Below are positions 1 through 9,269 of a stretch of 64,000 nt of DNA, piece after piece (within the stretch, counting starts at the first letter, position 1; every line of letters starts with the position of its first letter). The notes below the pieces were generated by a model. The model saw only the letters and a list, made by a program, of their open reading frames with translations, had not been told where the DNA came from and ran no database searches. The position numbers were made by a program, and so were the translations under genes. Source of the DNA: Xylophilus ampelinus (GTDB lineage: Bacteria; Pseudomonadota; Gammaproteobacteria; Burkholderiales; Burkholderiaceae_C); contig NZ_CABFMN010000033.1 of the NCBI RefSeq assembly GCF_901875635.1, positions 43,210-107,209 on the forward strand, given 5' to 3'.

Positions 1-481
1 CGGCATGGGCCCGGCGCCGGCCGGGGGCGCCGAGGACTACGACCTCATCAACGCCGGCAAGCAACCGGTGACGCTGCTGCCGGGCGGCGCGTACTTCCAC
101 CATGCCGACAGCTTCGCGATGATGCGCGGCGGCCACCTCGACATCTGCGTGCTCGGCGCCTTCCAGGTCTCGGCCACCGGCGACCTGGCCAACTGGAGCA
201 CCGGCGAGCCCGGCGCCATTCCGGCCGTGGGCGGCGCCATGGACCTGGCCATCGGCGCCAAGCAGACCTGGGTCATGATGGACCTGCTCACCAAGAAGGG
301 CGAGAGCAAGGTCGTCGAGCGCTGCAGCTACCCGCTCACCGGCATCGGCTGCGTCAAGCGCGTGTATGCCGACCTGGCGACACTCGAATGCACATCGCAG
401 GGCCTGAAGCTCATTGACAAGGTCGACGGACTGGACCACGCCGAGCTTGAGAAACTGGTGGGCCTGCCGATCGCTTCTTAA
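1..481 (+). CDS. pcaJ: 3-oxoadipate CoA-transferase, subunit B (partial, 5' end outside window)
   Basis: Beta subunit of 3-oxoadipate:succinyl-CoA transferase, which activates 3-oxoadipate with CoA from succinyl-CoA in the beta-ketoadipate pathway (cytoplasm). The frame is open to the left edge, so only the C-terminal ~159 residues are present. The start and the family's catalytic Glu (ENG motif, just before the GMGPAP stretch) lie outside. Visible hallmarks are DLINAGKQPVTLLPG, RGGHLDICVLGAFQVS and GDLANW followed by GGAMDLA, all typical of class I CoA-transferase beta chains. pcaF follows on the same strand after a 151-bp gap filled by an inverted repeat. The PcaJ assignment rests on pcaF being next; the wider family also contains acetoacetate transferases. 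Confidence 0.9.
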   Translation, partial: GMGPAPAGGAEDYDLINAGKQPVTLLPGGAYFHHADSFAMMRGGHLDICVLGAFQVSATGDLANWSTGEPGAIPAVGGAMDLAIGAKQTWVMMDLLTKKGESKVVERCSYPLTGIGCVKRVYADLATLECTSQGLKLIDKVDGLDHAELEKLVGLPIAS

Positions 482-483
482 AT

Positions 484-595
484 CGGGCAGCCGAACGCAG
501 AGGGCGCAGAGGTTTCGCAGAGGGCGCAGAAGTAAAGCCAAAATTTTCTTGAATTCTTCTGCGCCCTCTGCGAAATCTTCGCGACCTCTGCGTTC
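484..595. repeat. Dispersed inverted repeat, family A copy 1
   Basis: Two 40-nt arms (493-532 and 556-595) are reverse complements at 36 of 40 positions, separated by a 23-nt AT-richer loop. The motif CGCAGAGGGCGCAGA recurs inside the arms. The outer flank CGGGCAGCCGAACGCAG is shared with a second copy at 60717-60811. It lies between pcaJ and pcaF, so any co-transcript would carry a long hairpin. Confidence 0.85.
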
Positions 596-632
596 TGGCC
601 CCGTATTCACAACCCTCCTCGAGACACACAAC

Positions 633-1838
<1,206 letters not shown>

Positions 1839-1852
1839 TCCGCCGCTTCGCC

Positions 1853-1922
1853 AGATCGTCACGTTCGTGACGAATTCGGCCGCAACGCCCGCTGGACGGG
1901 CGCTGGCGGCCGATTGCACTTT
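1853..1922 (+). repeat. 70-bp dispersed repeat, family B copy 1
   Basis: Matches 8071-8140 at 67 of 70 positions in the same orientation. It contains two nested dyads, CGTCACGTTCGTGACG and CGGCCGC...GCGGCCG. It sits between the convergent pcaF and MarR genes, where it may also act as a transcription stop, although it has no T-run. Confidence 0.88.
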
Positions 1923-1935
1923 GGGGCTCGGCGGC

Positions 1936-2448
1936 TCAGCCCTCGTCCGCGGGTTCGGCGCCGCCCTGCAGCGCATCCACCTTCTGCATGTTCTCGAGCA
2001 GCCTGAGCAGGTAGTGCAGGCTGTGGGTGGTGTCGTTGATCGAGAAGCCGTCCAGCACCTGCGCGTAGTAGCCGTGGATCTTCGGCAGCGCCTCGGCCTG
2101 CCAGAGTGACCGGCCCTCGGGTGTCATCGACACGATGCGCGCACGCCGGTCGTTCGCGTCCTGCGCCATGCGTACGCGACCGTCGCGCTCCATGCGGCCG
2201 ATCAGACCCGAGAGGTTCTGGCGGCTGACCTTCAGGTAGCGCGCCAGCTCGCCCACGCTCATCCCGTCCCCTGCCTCTTCCCGCGAGAGCGCGCCCAGCA
2301 CCGCCCACTGCTGCGTGGTCAGGCCTTCGGCCTCCACGGCGCGTGTGCCTGTTTTATGCAACATGTTTGCACATTGGTACAACCGGAAGAACAGCCGGTT
2401 GGCCAGAGCCATGCGCGCTTTCTCGTCATTTTCACTAGGGTTAACCAT
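1936..2448 (-). CDS. MarR-family transcriptional regulator
   Basis: 170-aa winged-helix regulator, divergent from badH. The HTH region reads LTTQQWAVLGAL, then VGELARYLKVSRQNLSGLIGRME, with wing residues around DRRARIVSMTPEG. Start chosen at the ATG giving MVNPSENDEK; an in-frame alternative start 69 bp upstream would run over the palindrome at 2502-2515. MarR proteins of alicyclic and aromatic acid operons (BadR type) bind CoA or acid ligands and release an operator between divergent genes, so autoregulation and control of badHI-aliBA is the natural inference. Confidence 0.88.
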   Translation of the reverse strand: MVNPSENDEKARMALANRLFFRLYQCANMLHKTGTRAVEAEGLTTQQWAVLGALSREEAGDGMSVGELARYLKVSRQNLSGLIGRMERDGRVRMAQDANDRRARIVSMTPEGRSLWQAEALPKIHGYYAQVLDGFSINDTTHSLHYLLRLLENMQKVDALQGGAEPADEG

Positions 2449-2501
2449 GGATAAGGCCTGGATGGCTTGCAGGGATGAACATCTTGCGGGAAGCAAAACA
2501 A

Positions 2502-2515
2502 GACAATATATTGTC
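2502..2515. promoter_or_regulatory. Candidate MarR operator, 14-bp perfect palindrome
   Basis: GACAATATATTGTC is fully symmetric and AT-rich in a GC-rich background. It lies 53 bp upstream of the MarR start and 64 bp upstream of badH, the place and size expected for a MarR operator serving both divergent promoters. Binding is inferred. Confidence 0.6.
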
Positions 2516-2579
2516 ATAAATAGCGGCGTGATGGCTCAGCCCGCGCCCTGACGATAGCAAGCACCCCAAGGACCATTCG

Positions 2580-3347
2580 ATGCAACGATTCCAAGACAAG
2601 ACCGTGATCGTCACCGGCGGCGGTGGCGGCATCGGCGGCGCCACCTGCCGCCGCTTCGCCCGCGAGGGCGCCCGCGTCGCGGTGTTCGACCTCAACGACG
2701 AGGCCGCGGTCCGGGTGGCCGCGCGAATCCGCGAGGAAGGCGGCCGCGCCGAGGCCGTGCGCTGCGACATCACCGACCGCGCCAGCGTCGACGCCGCCGT
2801 GGCCCGCACGGTGGCGTCGCTGGGCCCCATCGACGTGCTCGTCAACAACGCGGGCTGGGATGTGTTCAAGCCCTTCACCAAGACTGCGCCGGCCGACTGG
2901 GACCGATTGATCGCCATCAATCTCACCGGCGCCCTGCACATGCACCACGCGGTGCTGCCGGGCATGGCGGCGCGCAAGGCAGGGCGCATCGTCAACATCG
3001 CCTCCGACGCGGCGCGCGTGGGCTCCTCCGGCGAAGCGGTGTACGCGGCCTGCAAGGGCGGGCTGGTGGCGCTCTCCAAGACGCTGGCGCGCGAGCATGC
3101 ACGCCACGGCATCACCGTCAACGTGGTGTGTCCCGGCCCGACCGACACGGCCCTGTTCGCCGACTACCGGGAAGGCGCGGGCAACCCCGAGAAGCTGATG
3201 GAGGCCTTCACCCGTTCCATCCCGCTCGGCCGCATCGGCCAGCCCGACGACCTGCCGGGCGCCATCGCCTTCTTCGCCAGCGACGACGCGGCCTTCGTCA
3301 CCGGGCAGGTGCTGTCGGTCTCCGGCGGCCTGACGATGGCCGGGTGA
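2580..3347 (+). CDS. badH: 2-hydroxycyclohexanecarboxyl-CoA dehydrogenase (SDR)
   Basis: Short-chain dehydrogenase (255 aa, the length of Rhodopseudomonas BadH) oxidising 2-hydroxycyclohexanecarboxyl-CoA to the 2-keto thioester with NAD+. The Rossmann motif TGGGGGIGG is at residues 12-20, NNAG follows near 90, and the catalytic pair is in YAACKGG near residue 155. The C-terminal GQVLSVSGGLTMAG is classical SDR. First gene of the operon badH-badI-aliB-aliA-bug. The specific call rests mainly on the unmistakable badI and aliB next door. Confidence 0.88.
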   Translation: MQRFQDKTVIVTGGGGGIGGATCRRFAREGARVAVFDLNDEAAVRVAARIREEGGRAEAVRCDITDRASVDAAVARTVASLGPIDVLVNNAGWDVFKPFTKTAPADWDRLIAINLTGALHMHHAVLPGMAARKAGRIVNIASDAARVGSSGEAVYAACKGGLVALSKTLAREHARHGITVNVVCPGPTDTALFADYREGAGNPEKLMEAFTRSIPLGRIGQPDDLPGAIAFFASDDAAFVTGQVLSVSGGLTMAG

Positions 3348-3380
3348 CACCGATCGACGACTGAAGACAAGGAGACGAGC

Positions 3381-4163
3381 ATGAACTTCGAAGACATCCT
3401 CTACGAGGTGCGCAACGGCGTGGCCTGGATCACCATCAACCGGCCCGACAAGATGAACGCCTTTCGCGGCACCACCTGCGACGAGCTCATCAGGGCGCTG
3501 AACAAGGCCGGCTACGACCGCGACGTCGGCTGCATCGTGCTGGCCGGCGCCGGCGACCGGGCCTTCTGCACCGGCGGCGACCAGTCGGCCCACGACGGCA
3601 ACTACGACGGCCGCGGCACCATCGGCCTTCCGATGGAGGAGCTGCACACCGCCATCCGCGACGTGCCCAAGCCCGTGATTGCCCGCGTGCAGGGCTACGC
3701 CATCGGCGGCGGCAATGTGCTCGCCACGATCTGCGACCTGACCATCTGTTCCGAGAAGGCGATCTTCGGCCAGGTCGGCCCCAAGATGGGCTCGGTCGAT
3801 CCGGGCTACGGCACCGCCTTCCTGGCGCGCGTGGTGGGCGAGAAGAAGGCGCGCGAGATCTGGTACCTGAACAAGCGCTATTCCGGCCACGAGGCCGTGG
3901 CCATGGGCCTGGCCAACGTGTGCGTGCCGCCCGAGAAGCTCGACGAGACGGTGCAGGAATGGGCCGAGACCATCTGCGAGCGCAGCCCCACCGCCATCGC
4001 CATCGCCAAGCGCAGCTTCAACATGGACACGGCGCACCAGGCAGGCATCGCCGGCATGGGCATGTACGCCCTCAAGCTGTACTACGACACCGACGAGTCG
4101 CGCGAGGGCGTGGCCGCGCTCAAGGAAAAGCGCAAGCCCGATTTCCGCAAGTACGCCAAGTGA
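3381..4163 (+). CDS. badI: 2-ketocyclohexanecarboxyl-CoA hydrolase
   Basis: Crotonase-superfamily ring-cleaving hydrolase (260 aa) that opens 2-ketocyclohexanecarboxyl-CoA to pimeloyl-CoA. Family-specific stretches as I know them from Rhodopseudomonas palustris BadI are present: KMNAFRGTTCDELI, DRAFCTGGDQS, HDGNYDGRGT, GYAIGGGNVLATICDLT and MDTAHQAGIAGMGMYALK. The GGG oxyanion-hole segment lies near residue 111. AAGGAG precedes the ATG at a good distance. Second gene of the cluster, 33 bp after badH and 13 bp before aliB. Product confidence is high because BadI is close to MenB-like enzymes yet clearly distinct. Confidence 0.95.
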   Translation: MNFEDILYEVRNGVAWITINRPDKMNAFRGTTCDELIRALNKAGYDRDVGCIVLAGAGDRAFCTGGDQSAHDGNYDGRGTIGLPMEELHTAIRDVPKPVIARVQGYAIGGGNVLATICDLTICSEKAIFGQVGPKMGSVDPGYGTAFLARVVGEKKAREIWYLNKRYSGHEAVAMGLANVCVPPEKLDETVQEWAETICERSPTAIAIAKRSFNMDTAHQAGIAGMGMYALKLYYDTDESREGVAALKEKRKPDFRKYAK

Positions 4164-4176
4164 GCGCGGGGCCGCG

Positions 4177-5328
4177 ATGAACCCCTACATCGACGAGGAC
4201 CTGGCGGCCGTCGCCGACCAGGCGCGCCGCTTTGCTTCAGACCGCGTGGCGCCCGGCTTCCAGGAGCGCGACCGCACCCGCTTGCTCGACCGCGCGCTGA
4301 TGCGCGAGATGGGCGAGATGGGTTTCATCGCGCCCGAACTGCCCGAGGAGGCGGGCGGTCAGGGCCTGGGCTGCCTGGCGGCCGGCGTGATCCACGAGGA
4401 GATCGCGCGGGCCGACCTGTCCATCAGCTACATCAACCTGCTGGCCTCGCTCAACGGCCAGATCCTGGCCGAGCACGGGCAGCCCGAGGTGGCGCGGCCC
4501 TGGCTGCAGAAGCTCACGCGCGGCGAAGCCCTGCTCGCCATCGCGCTGACCGAGCCGCGCGGCGGCTCCGACGCGGCCAACCTGCGGCTGAAGGTGGAAC
4601 GCGTGGGGGACCACTACGTGCTCAACGGCGAGAAGACTTCCATCTCCGCCGCCGACCAGTGCGATGCGGCGGTGGTCTTCGGGCGCACCGGCAGCGTGGA
4701 ATCGCAGGCGCACGGCGTCACCGCGCTGCTGGTGCCGATGGAGCTGCCCGGCATCACGCGCAACCGCTTCGACTGCCACGGCCAGCGTGCCATCGGCCGC
4801 GGTTCGCTGTTCTTCGAGAACGTCAGGGTGCCGGTGGACCATCGCCTGGGCGAAGAGAACCAGGGCTTCGTGCAGGTGATGCAGGGCTTCGACTTCTCGC
4901 GCGCGCTGATCGGCCTGCAGGTGCTGGCCGTGGCTCGGGTGGCGCTGGAGGAGGCGTGGGCCTACGTCGCACAGCGCGAGGCCTTCGGCAAGCCGCTGTC
5001 GGCCTTCCAGGGCGTGTCGCACCCGCTGGCCGATTTCGACACGCAGGTGGACGCCGCCCGGCTGCTGTGCCTGCAGGCGCTGTGGCTCAAGGACAGGGGC
5101 CTGCCCCACAGCGCCGAGGCCGCCATGTGCAAGTGGTGGGCGCCCAAACTGGCCTACGACGCGGTCCACCAGTGCCTGCTGTCCTTCGGCCACGGCGGCT
5201 ACGACCGCGGCCCGATGGAGCAACGCCTGCGCGACGTGCTGGGCTTCCAGATCGGTGACGGCACCGCCCAGATCATGAAGACCGTCATCGCCCGCGCACG
5301 TGTCGGTCGGAAGGCCGTGCCCCACTGA
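4177..5328 (+). CDS. aliB: Cyclohexanecarboxyl-CoA dehydrogenase (acyl-CoA dehydrogenase family)
   Basis: FAD-dependent acyl-CoA dehydrogenase (383 aa) converting cyclohexanecarboxyl-CoA to cyclohex-1-ene-1-carboxyl-CoA. N-terminal helical domain to about residue 115, then the flavin motif ALTEPRGGSDAANLR and GEKTSISAADQ, beta-domain, and C-terminal helical domain with GYDRGPMEQRLRDVLG. Where most family members have the catalytic Glu of the EGT motif, this protein reads IGDGTAQI, giving Asp361. It has 13 bp to badI and 45 bp to aliA. Resembles AliB of R. palustris over its whole length. Confidence 0.92.
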   Translation: MNPYIDEDLAAVADQARRFASDRVAPGFQERDRTRLLDRALMREMGEMGFIAPELPEEAGGQGLGCLAAGVIHEEIARADLSISYINLLASLNGQILAEHGQPEVARPWLQKLTRGEALLAIALTEPRGGSDAANLRLKVERVGDHYVLNGEKTSISAADQCDAAVVFGRTGSVESQAHGVTALLVPMELPGITRNRFDCHGQRAIGRGSLFFENVRVPVDHRLGEENQGFVQVMQGFDFSRALIGLQVLAVARVALEEAWAYVAQREAFGKPLSAFQGVSHPLADFDTQVDAARLLCLQALWLKDRGLPHSAEAAMCKWWAPKLAYDAVHQCLLSFGHGGYDRGPMEQRLRDVLGFQIGDGTAQIMKTVIARARVGRKAVPH

Positions 5329-5373
5329 GCGCGGCCGAACGCGACGACCACAAGAACGAGGAGACAAGACACC

Positions 5374-7011
5374 ATGGAATTCGACGCCATCCTGCTGCCG
5401 CCCCGGCGTGCCGCGAGCATTGCGCAAGGGCTGTGGGCCAACCGCACCGTCAACGACGAGCTCGATGCCTGCCTGGCCGAATGCCCCGACAAGACGGCGC
5501 TCACCGCGCTGCATGCCGACGGCACGCCCGGCCGGCGGATGAGCTACCGGGCGCTGGCGCAGCTGGCCGACCGCATGGCCGTGGGGCTGCACCGCCTGGG
5601 CGTGCGCCGCAACGACGTGGTCGCCATGCAGCTGCCCAACGGCTGGCCCTTCACGGCGCTGTACCTGGCCTGTTCGCGCATCGGCGCCGTGCTCAATCCG
5701 CTGATGCCGATCTTCCGGGAGCGCGAACTGGGCTTCATGCTGCGGCACGGCGAGGCCAAGGTGCTGGTGGTGCCGAAGGTCTTCCGCGGCTTCGACCACG
5801 AGGCCATGGCGCGGGCCCTGCAGAAGGATCTGCCCGCGCTGCAGCACGTGCTCGTGGTCGGCGGCGGCGGCGCGGACGATTTCGATGCGCTGCTCACCGC
5901 GCCGGCGTGGGAAAGCGAAGCCGGCGCCGCCGCCATCCTCTCGTCCGGCCGGCCGGGGCCGGATGACGTCACCCAGCTGATCTACACCTCGGGCACCACC
6001 GGCGAGCCCAAGGGCGTGATGCACAGTGCCAACACGCTGATGGCCAACATCCGGCCGTACGCCGAACGGCTGCGCCTGGGCGCGGACGACGTGGTGCTCA
6101 TGGCCTCGCCCATGGCACACCAGACAGGCTTCATGTATGGCCTGCTGATGCCGATCATGCTGCGCGCCTCGGCCGTGCTGCTGGACGTGTGGGATGCCGC
6201 GCGCGCCGCGCAGATCGTGCGCGAGGAAGGCGTCACCTTCACGATGGCCTCCACGCCCTTCCTCACCGATCTCACGCGACAGGTGCGCGAGAGCGGCGAG
6301 CCGGTGCCGACGCTGCGCACCTTCCTGTGCGCAGGCGCACCCATACCGGGCCCTGTGGTGGAGCAGGCCCGCGCGGCGCTGGGCACCAAGATCGTCTCGG
6401 CCTGGGGCATGACCGAGAACGGTGCCGTCACGCTGATCCGCCTGGAGGACGACGACGAGCGCGCCTTCACCACCGACGGCTGCCCGCTGCGCGGGGTGGA
6501 GCTAAAGATCGCCGACGAGACCGGCGCCGAGCTGCCGCGCGGCGAATCCGGCCGCCTGCTGGTGCGCGCCGCCTCCAACTTCGGCGGCTACCTCAAGCGC
6601 CCGCAGTGGAACGGCACCGACGCCCAGGGCTGGTTCGACACCGGCGACCTCGCGCGCATGGACGCCGCCGGCTACATCCGCATCAGCGGGCGCAGCAAGG
6701 ACGTGATCATCCGTGGCGGCGAGAACATCCCCGTCTTCGAGATCGAGTCGCTGCTGTACCGGCACCCGGCCATCGCGCAGGTGGCCATCGTCGCCTACCC
6801 CGACGAGCGGCTGGGCGAGCGAGCCTGCGCGGTGGTGGTGCCCAAGGCCGGGCAGTCCATCGACCTGCCGGAGGTGGTGCGCTTCCTCAGGGAGCAGAAG
6901 GTGGCGGTGCAGTACATCCCCGAGCGCCTGGTGGTGCGCGAGAGCATGCCGGCCACGCCTTCCGGAAAGATCCAGAAGTTCAAGCTGCGCGAGCTGATCG
7001 CCGCGGGCTGA
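5374..7011 (+). CDS. aliA: Cyclohexanecarboxylate-CoA ligase
   Basis: ANL-superfamily acid:CoA ligase (545 aa) activating cyclohexanecarboxylate with ATP and CoA, the entry step of the module. P-loop YTSGTTGEPKGV near residue 210, A5 motif GMTENG near 350, hinge DTGDLARMD with GRSKDVIIRGGENI near 450, and the A10 catalytic Lys in PSGKIQK close to the C-terminus. AACGAGGAGACAAG upstream of the ATG gives a good ribosome site. Substrate is inferred from the neighbours badH, badI and aliB; alone it could be any medium-chain or aryl acid ligase. Confidence 0.88.
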   Translation: MEFDAILLPPRRAASIAQGLWANRTVNDELDACLAECPDKTALTALHADGTPGRRMSYRALAQLADRMAVGLHRLGVRRNDVVAMQLPNGWPFTALYLACSRIGAVLNPLMPIFRERELGFMLRHGEAKVLVVPKVFRGFDHEAMARALQKDLPALQHVLVVGGGGADDFDALLTAPAWESEAGAAAILSSGRPGPDDVTQLIYTSGTTGEPKGVMHSANTLMANIRPYAERLRLGADDVVLMASPMAHQTGFMYGLLMPIMLRASAVLLDVWDAARAAQIVREEGVTFTMASTPFLTDLTRQVRESGEPVPTLRTFLCAGAPIPGPVVEQARAALGTKIVSAWGMTENGAVTLIRLEDDDERAFTTDGCPLRGVELKIADETGAELPRGESGRLLVRAASNFGGYLKRPQWNGTDAQGWFDTGDLARMDAAGYIRISGRSKDVIIRGGENIPVFEIESLLYRHPAIAQVAIVAYPDERLGERACAVVVPKAGQSIDLPEVVRFLREQKVAVQYIPERLVVRESMPATPSGKIQKFKLRELIAAG

Positions 7012-7055
7012 GGACGATGGCAGGCAGTGGCCGACAACAAGCAGGAGACGACACC

Positions 7056-8039
7056 ATGATTGCAAGCATCCCTCGCCGTGCGCTGTGCGCCGGCCTCCTC
7101 GGCGCCGCGCTCGCCGCCCTCGCTGGAGCGGCCGCGGCGCAGAGCGCCTGGCCCGCCAGGCCCATCCGCGTGGTGGTGGGCTTCGCGCCCGGCGGCAGCA
7201 CCGACGTGATGGCGCGCATCGCCGCCCAGTCGCTCACCGAGTCGCTGGGCCAGCCGGTGCTCATCGACAACAAGCCCGGCGCCAGCGGCAACATCGCGGC
7301 CTCGGAGGTGGCGCGCGCGGCCGCGGACGGCCACACCTTCCTCATCGCGCCGACCTCCGTGGAAACGGCCAACCCCTGGCTGTTCAAGTCGAGCGTGCTG
7401 CCCTCGCGCGACCTCGCGCCGGTGGGCAGCATCGGCAAGACCCAGATGTACCTGGTGGCCAAGCCGCAGATCCAGGCCACCGACGTGCGCGAGCTGGTGG
7501 CGCTGGCCAAGGCCAGGCCGGGGTCGCTGTCGTACGCCTCGGCCGGCAGCGGCACGCCGCCGCACCTGGCCTGCGAACTCTTCAAGCAGGCCAGCGGCAC
7601 TTACATCACGCACATCCCCTACCGCGGTGCGGCGCCGGCGCTGCAGGACGTGATGGCGGGCCAGGCCGATTTCGTCTGCGACCCCGGCATTGCCTTTCCG
7701 CACATCCGCAGCGGCAAGGTCAAGCTGCTGGGGGTGGTCAGCGCCAAGCGCTCGCCCTTCTTCCCCGAGGTGCCCACGGTGGGCGAGCAGGGCGTGCAGG
7801 GCGCCGACCTGGACATCTGGTTCGGCATGTGGGCGCCCAAGGGCACGCCGCCAGAGGTGCTGGCACGCATGAACCGCGACCTGGCCAAGGCGCTCGCGCT
7901 GCCGTCGACCCGGCAGCGGTACGGCGACCTGGGCGCCGAGCCGGTGGCGATGGAGACGGCCGAGTTCCGCGCCCTGCTCGATCGCGAGGGCAAGCAACTG
8001 GCCACCCTGATCCGGGAGCAGAAGATCGCCGCGGAATGA
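7056..8039 (+). CDS. Bug/TctC-family periplasmic solute-binding receptor
   Basis: Tripartite tricarboxylate transporter receptor (327 aa) with a Sec signal peptide ending about AGAAAAQS. The Bug fold begins at WPARPIRVVVGFAPGGSTDVMAR, followed by NKPGASGNIAA and the HIPYRGAAPALQDVMAGQ segment, all family signatures. The start was placed at the ATG at 7056 (GCAGGAGACG ribosome site) because longer in-frame starts run back through aliA. As the last gene of the cyclohexanecarboxylate operon it probably binds that acid or a related carboxylate for uptake, perhaps with TctBA encoded at 9270-11235. Confidence 0.9.
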   Translation: MIASIPRRALCAGLLGAALAALAGAAAAQSAWPARPIRVVVGFAPGGSTDVMARIAAQSLTESLGQPVLIDNKPGASGNIAASEVARAAADGHTFLIAPTSVETANPWLFKSSVLPSRDLAPVGSIGKTQMYLVAKPQIQATDVRELVALAKARPGSLSYASAGSGTPPHLACELFKQASGTYITHIPYRGAAPALQDVMAGQADFVCDPGIAFPHIRSGKVKLLGVVSAKRSPFFPEVPTVGEQGVQGADLDIWFGMWAPKGTPPEVLARMNRDLAKALALPSTRQRYGDLGAEPVAMETAEFRALLDREGKQLATLIREQKIAAE

Positions 8040-8070
8040 AGGCCATGCGCAGATGACGAGGCCGTTCCCG

Positions 8071-8140
8071 AGATCGTCACGTTCGTGACCAATTTGGCCG
8101 CAACGCCCGCTGGACGTGCGCTGGCGGCCGATTGCACTTT
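8071..8140 (+). repeat. 70-bp dispersed repeat, family B copy 2
   Basis: Direct repeat of 1853-1922 with three mismatches, same orientation. It lies between the convergent bug gene and the ornithine cyclodeaminase-like gene. The two copies bracket the complete MarR-badHI-aliBA-bug module. Confidence 0.88.
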
Positions 8141-8154
8141 CGCATTCTCGGCTT

Positions 8155-9099
8155 TCAGGCCGGATGCGATTGCCATGCGAGCGTCGCTGCCGCGAGGTCT
8201 TCCAGCGCAGTGCCCACGGCCTTGAACACCGTGCGCTCGTGCGTGTCGTGCCGCCCGCTGCGTTCGCCACGGCACAGCTGCGACAGGGTGGCGTGCACCC
8301 CGTCCGGCGCGAGCAGGCCGGCCGCGATCGCATCGAGCAGGTCGCCGGCCTTGCTCAGGGCCTCGTCGGTGTCGATGCACACGCGCGCACCACCGCCGAA
8401 ACAGGCGGGGTCGGCCTCCTTCATCCGCGGCGTGAAGCTGCCGATCAGGTCCAGGTGCGAGCCCGGCGCAAGCCAGGCGCCGCAGGCGAGCGGCGCCGTC
8501 GCCAGCGTCGCGCAGCTCACGATGTCGGCCGTGCGCACGGCGGCCTCCAGGTCGGCGACGGCCTGTGCCGCCAGTCCCTCGGCCCGCCACTGCGCGGCCA
8601 GTTCTTGCGCGCCTTCGGGCCGGTGGTTCCACACCAGCACGCGGTCGATGCCGGGACGCACGCAGCGCATGGCGTCCGGCAGCAGGCGGGCGATGCGCCC
8701 GCAGCCCAGCACCAGCAGCACCCGCGCATCCGGTCGCGCCAGGAAGGACGCACCGAGTGCCGCCGCAGCGGCGGTGCGCCGCGCCGTGATCTCGTTGCCG
8801 TCCATCAGCGCCAGCGGCACGCCGGTGGTGGCGTCGTACAGCATGTAGCTCGCGTGCAGGCCGGGCAGGCCACGCGCGCCGTTGGCCGGAAAGATGTTGA
8901 TCGTCTTGATGCCGAGGTATGCGTCGCTCCATGCCGGCATGACCAGGACCGTGCCGGCATGGGCCGTGCCCTGGCCGAGCGTGTGGACGTGCCGCGCCGG
9001 CACGGAGGTGCCGTGCGACGCGAAGGCTGCACGCAGCGCGGGGATGAGCGCATCGAAGGGCAGGGCGGTGCGCAGGACCGCGGCGTCGAAGGTCTGCAT
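8155..9099 (-). CDS. Ornithine cyclodeaminase / mu-crystallin family protein
   Basis: NAD(P)-binding OCD/mu-crystallin fold (314 aa). The dinucleotide loop LVLGCGRIAR lies near residue 125, after the dimerisation segment containing GIKTINIFPANG, DATTGVPLALMDGNEIT and TARRTAAAAALGA. ASCATLA- and GSHLDLIGSFTPRMKE-like stretches mark the second half. Family members include ornithine cyclodeaminase, alanine dehydrogenase and ketimine reductase; the sequence does not decide among them. Start placed at the ATG giving MQTFDAAVLR rather than 63 bp upstream. Divergent from tctBA, which may point to a transported amino or imino acid. Confidence 0.82.
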   Translation of the reverse strand: MQTFDAAVLRTALPFDALIPALRAAFASHGTSVPARHVHTLGQGTAHAGTVLVMPAWSDAYLGIKTINIFPANGARGLPGLHASYMLYDATTGVPLALMDGNEITARRTAAAAALGASFLARPDARVLLVLGCGRIARLLPDAMRCVRPGIDRVLVWNHRPEGAQELAAQWRAEGLAAQAVADLEAAVRTADIVSCATLATAPLACGAWLAPGSHLDLIGSFTPRMKEADPACFGGGARVCIDTDEALSKAGDLLDAIAAGLLAPDGVHATLSQLCRGERSGRHDTHERTVFKAVGTALEDLAAATLAWQSHPA

Positions 9100-9269
9100 G
9101 GACCCAGTATGGGGCGGCCGCACGCCCGTCCGTGCACGGGCCAGGCGCCGTGCTAGGGACAACCCCTACGTAGTACCCACGGCGCGCGGGTCAGACGGCG
9201 ATCAGGGATGAAAGCTGACCATCACCGGACTTTCCATCGCGCGAGTCCTTGACCGGCCGCATTAATTTC

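Noticed and set aside
414..632. In-frame extension of PcaF upstream of 633
   Set aside because: It reads through the family A inverted repeat (RTQRAQRFRRGRR-like peptide) and overlaps pcaJ; thiolases begin at MSTQAFI-like sequence.
9166..9173. CTACGTAG palindrome in the divergent region before tctB
   Set aside because: Only 8 bp symmetric, no matching regulator gene nearby, and chance occurrence is likely.
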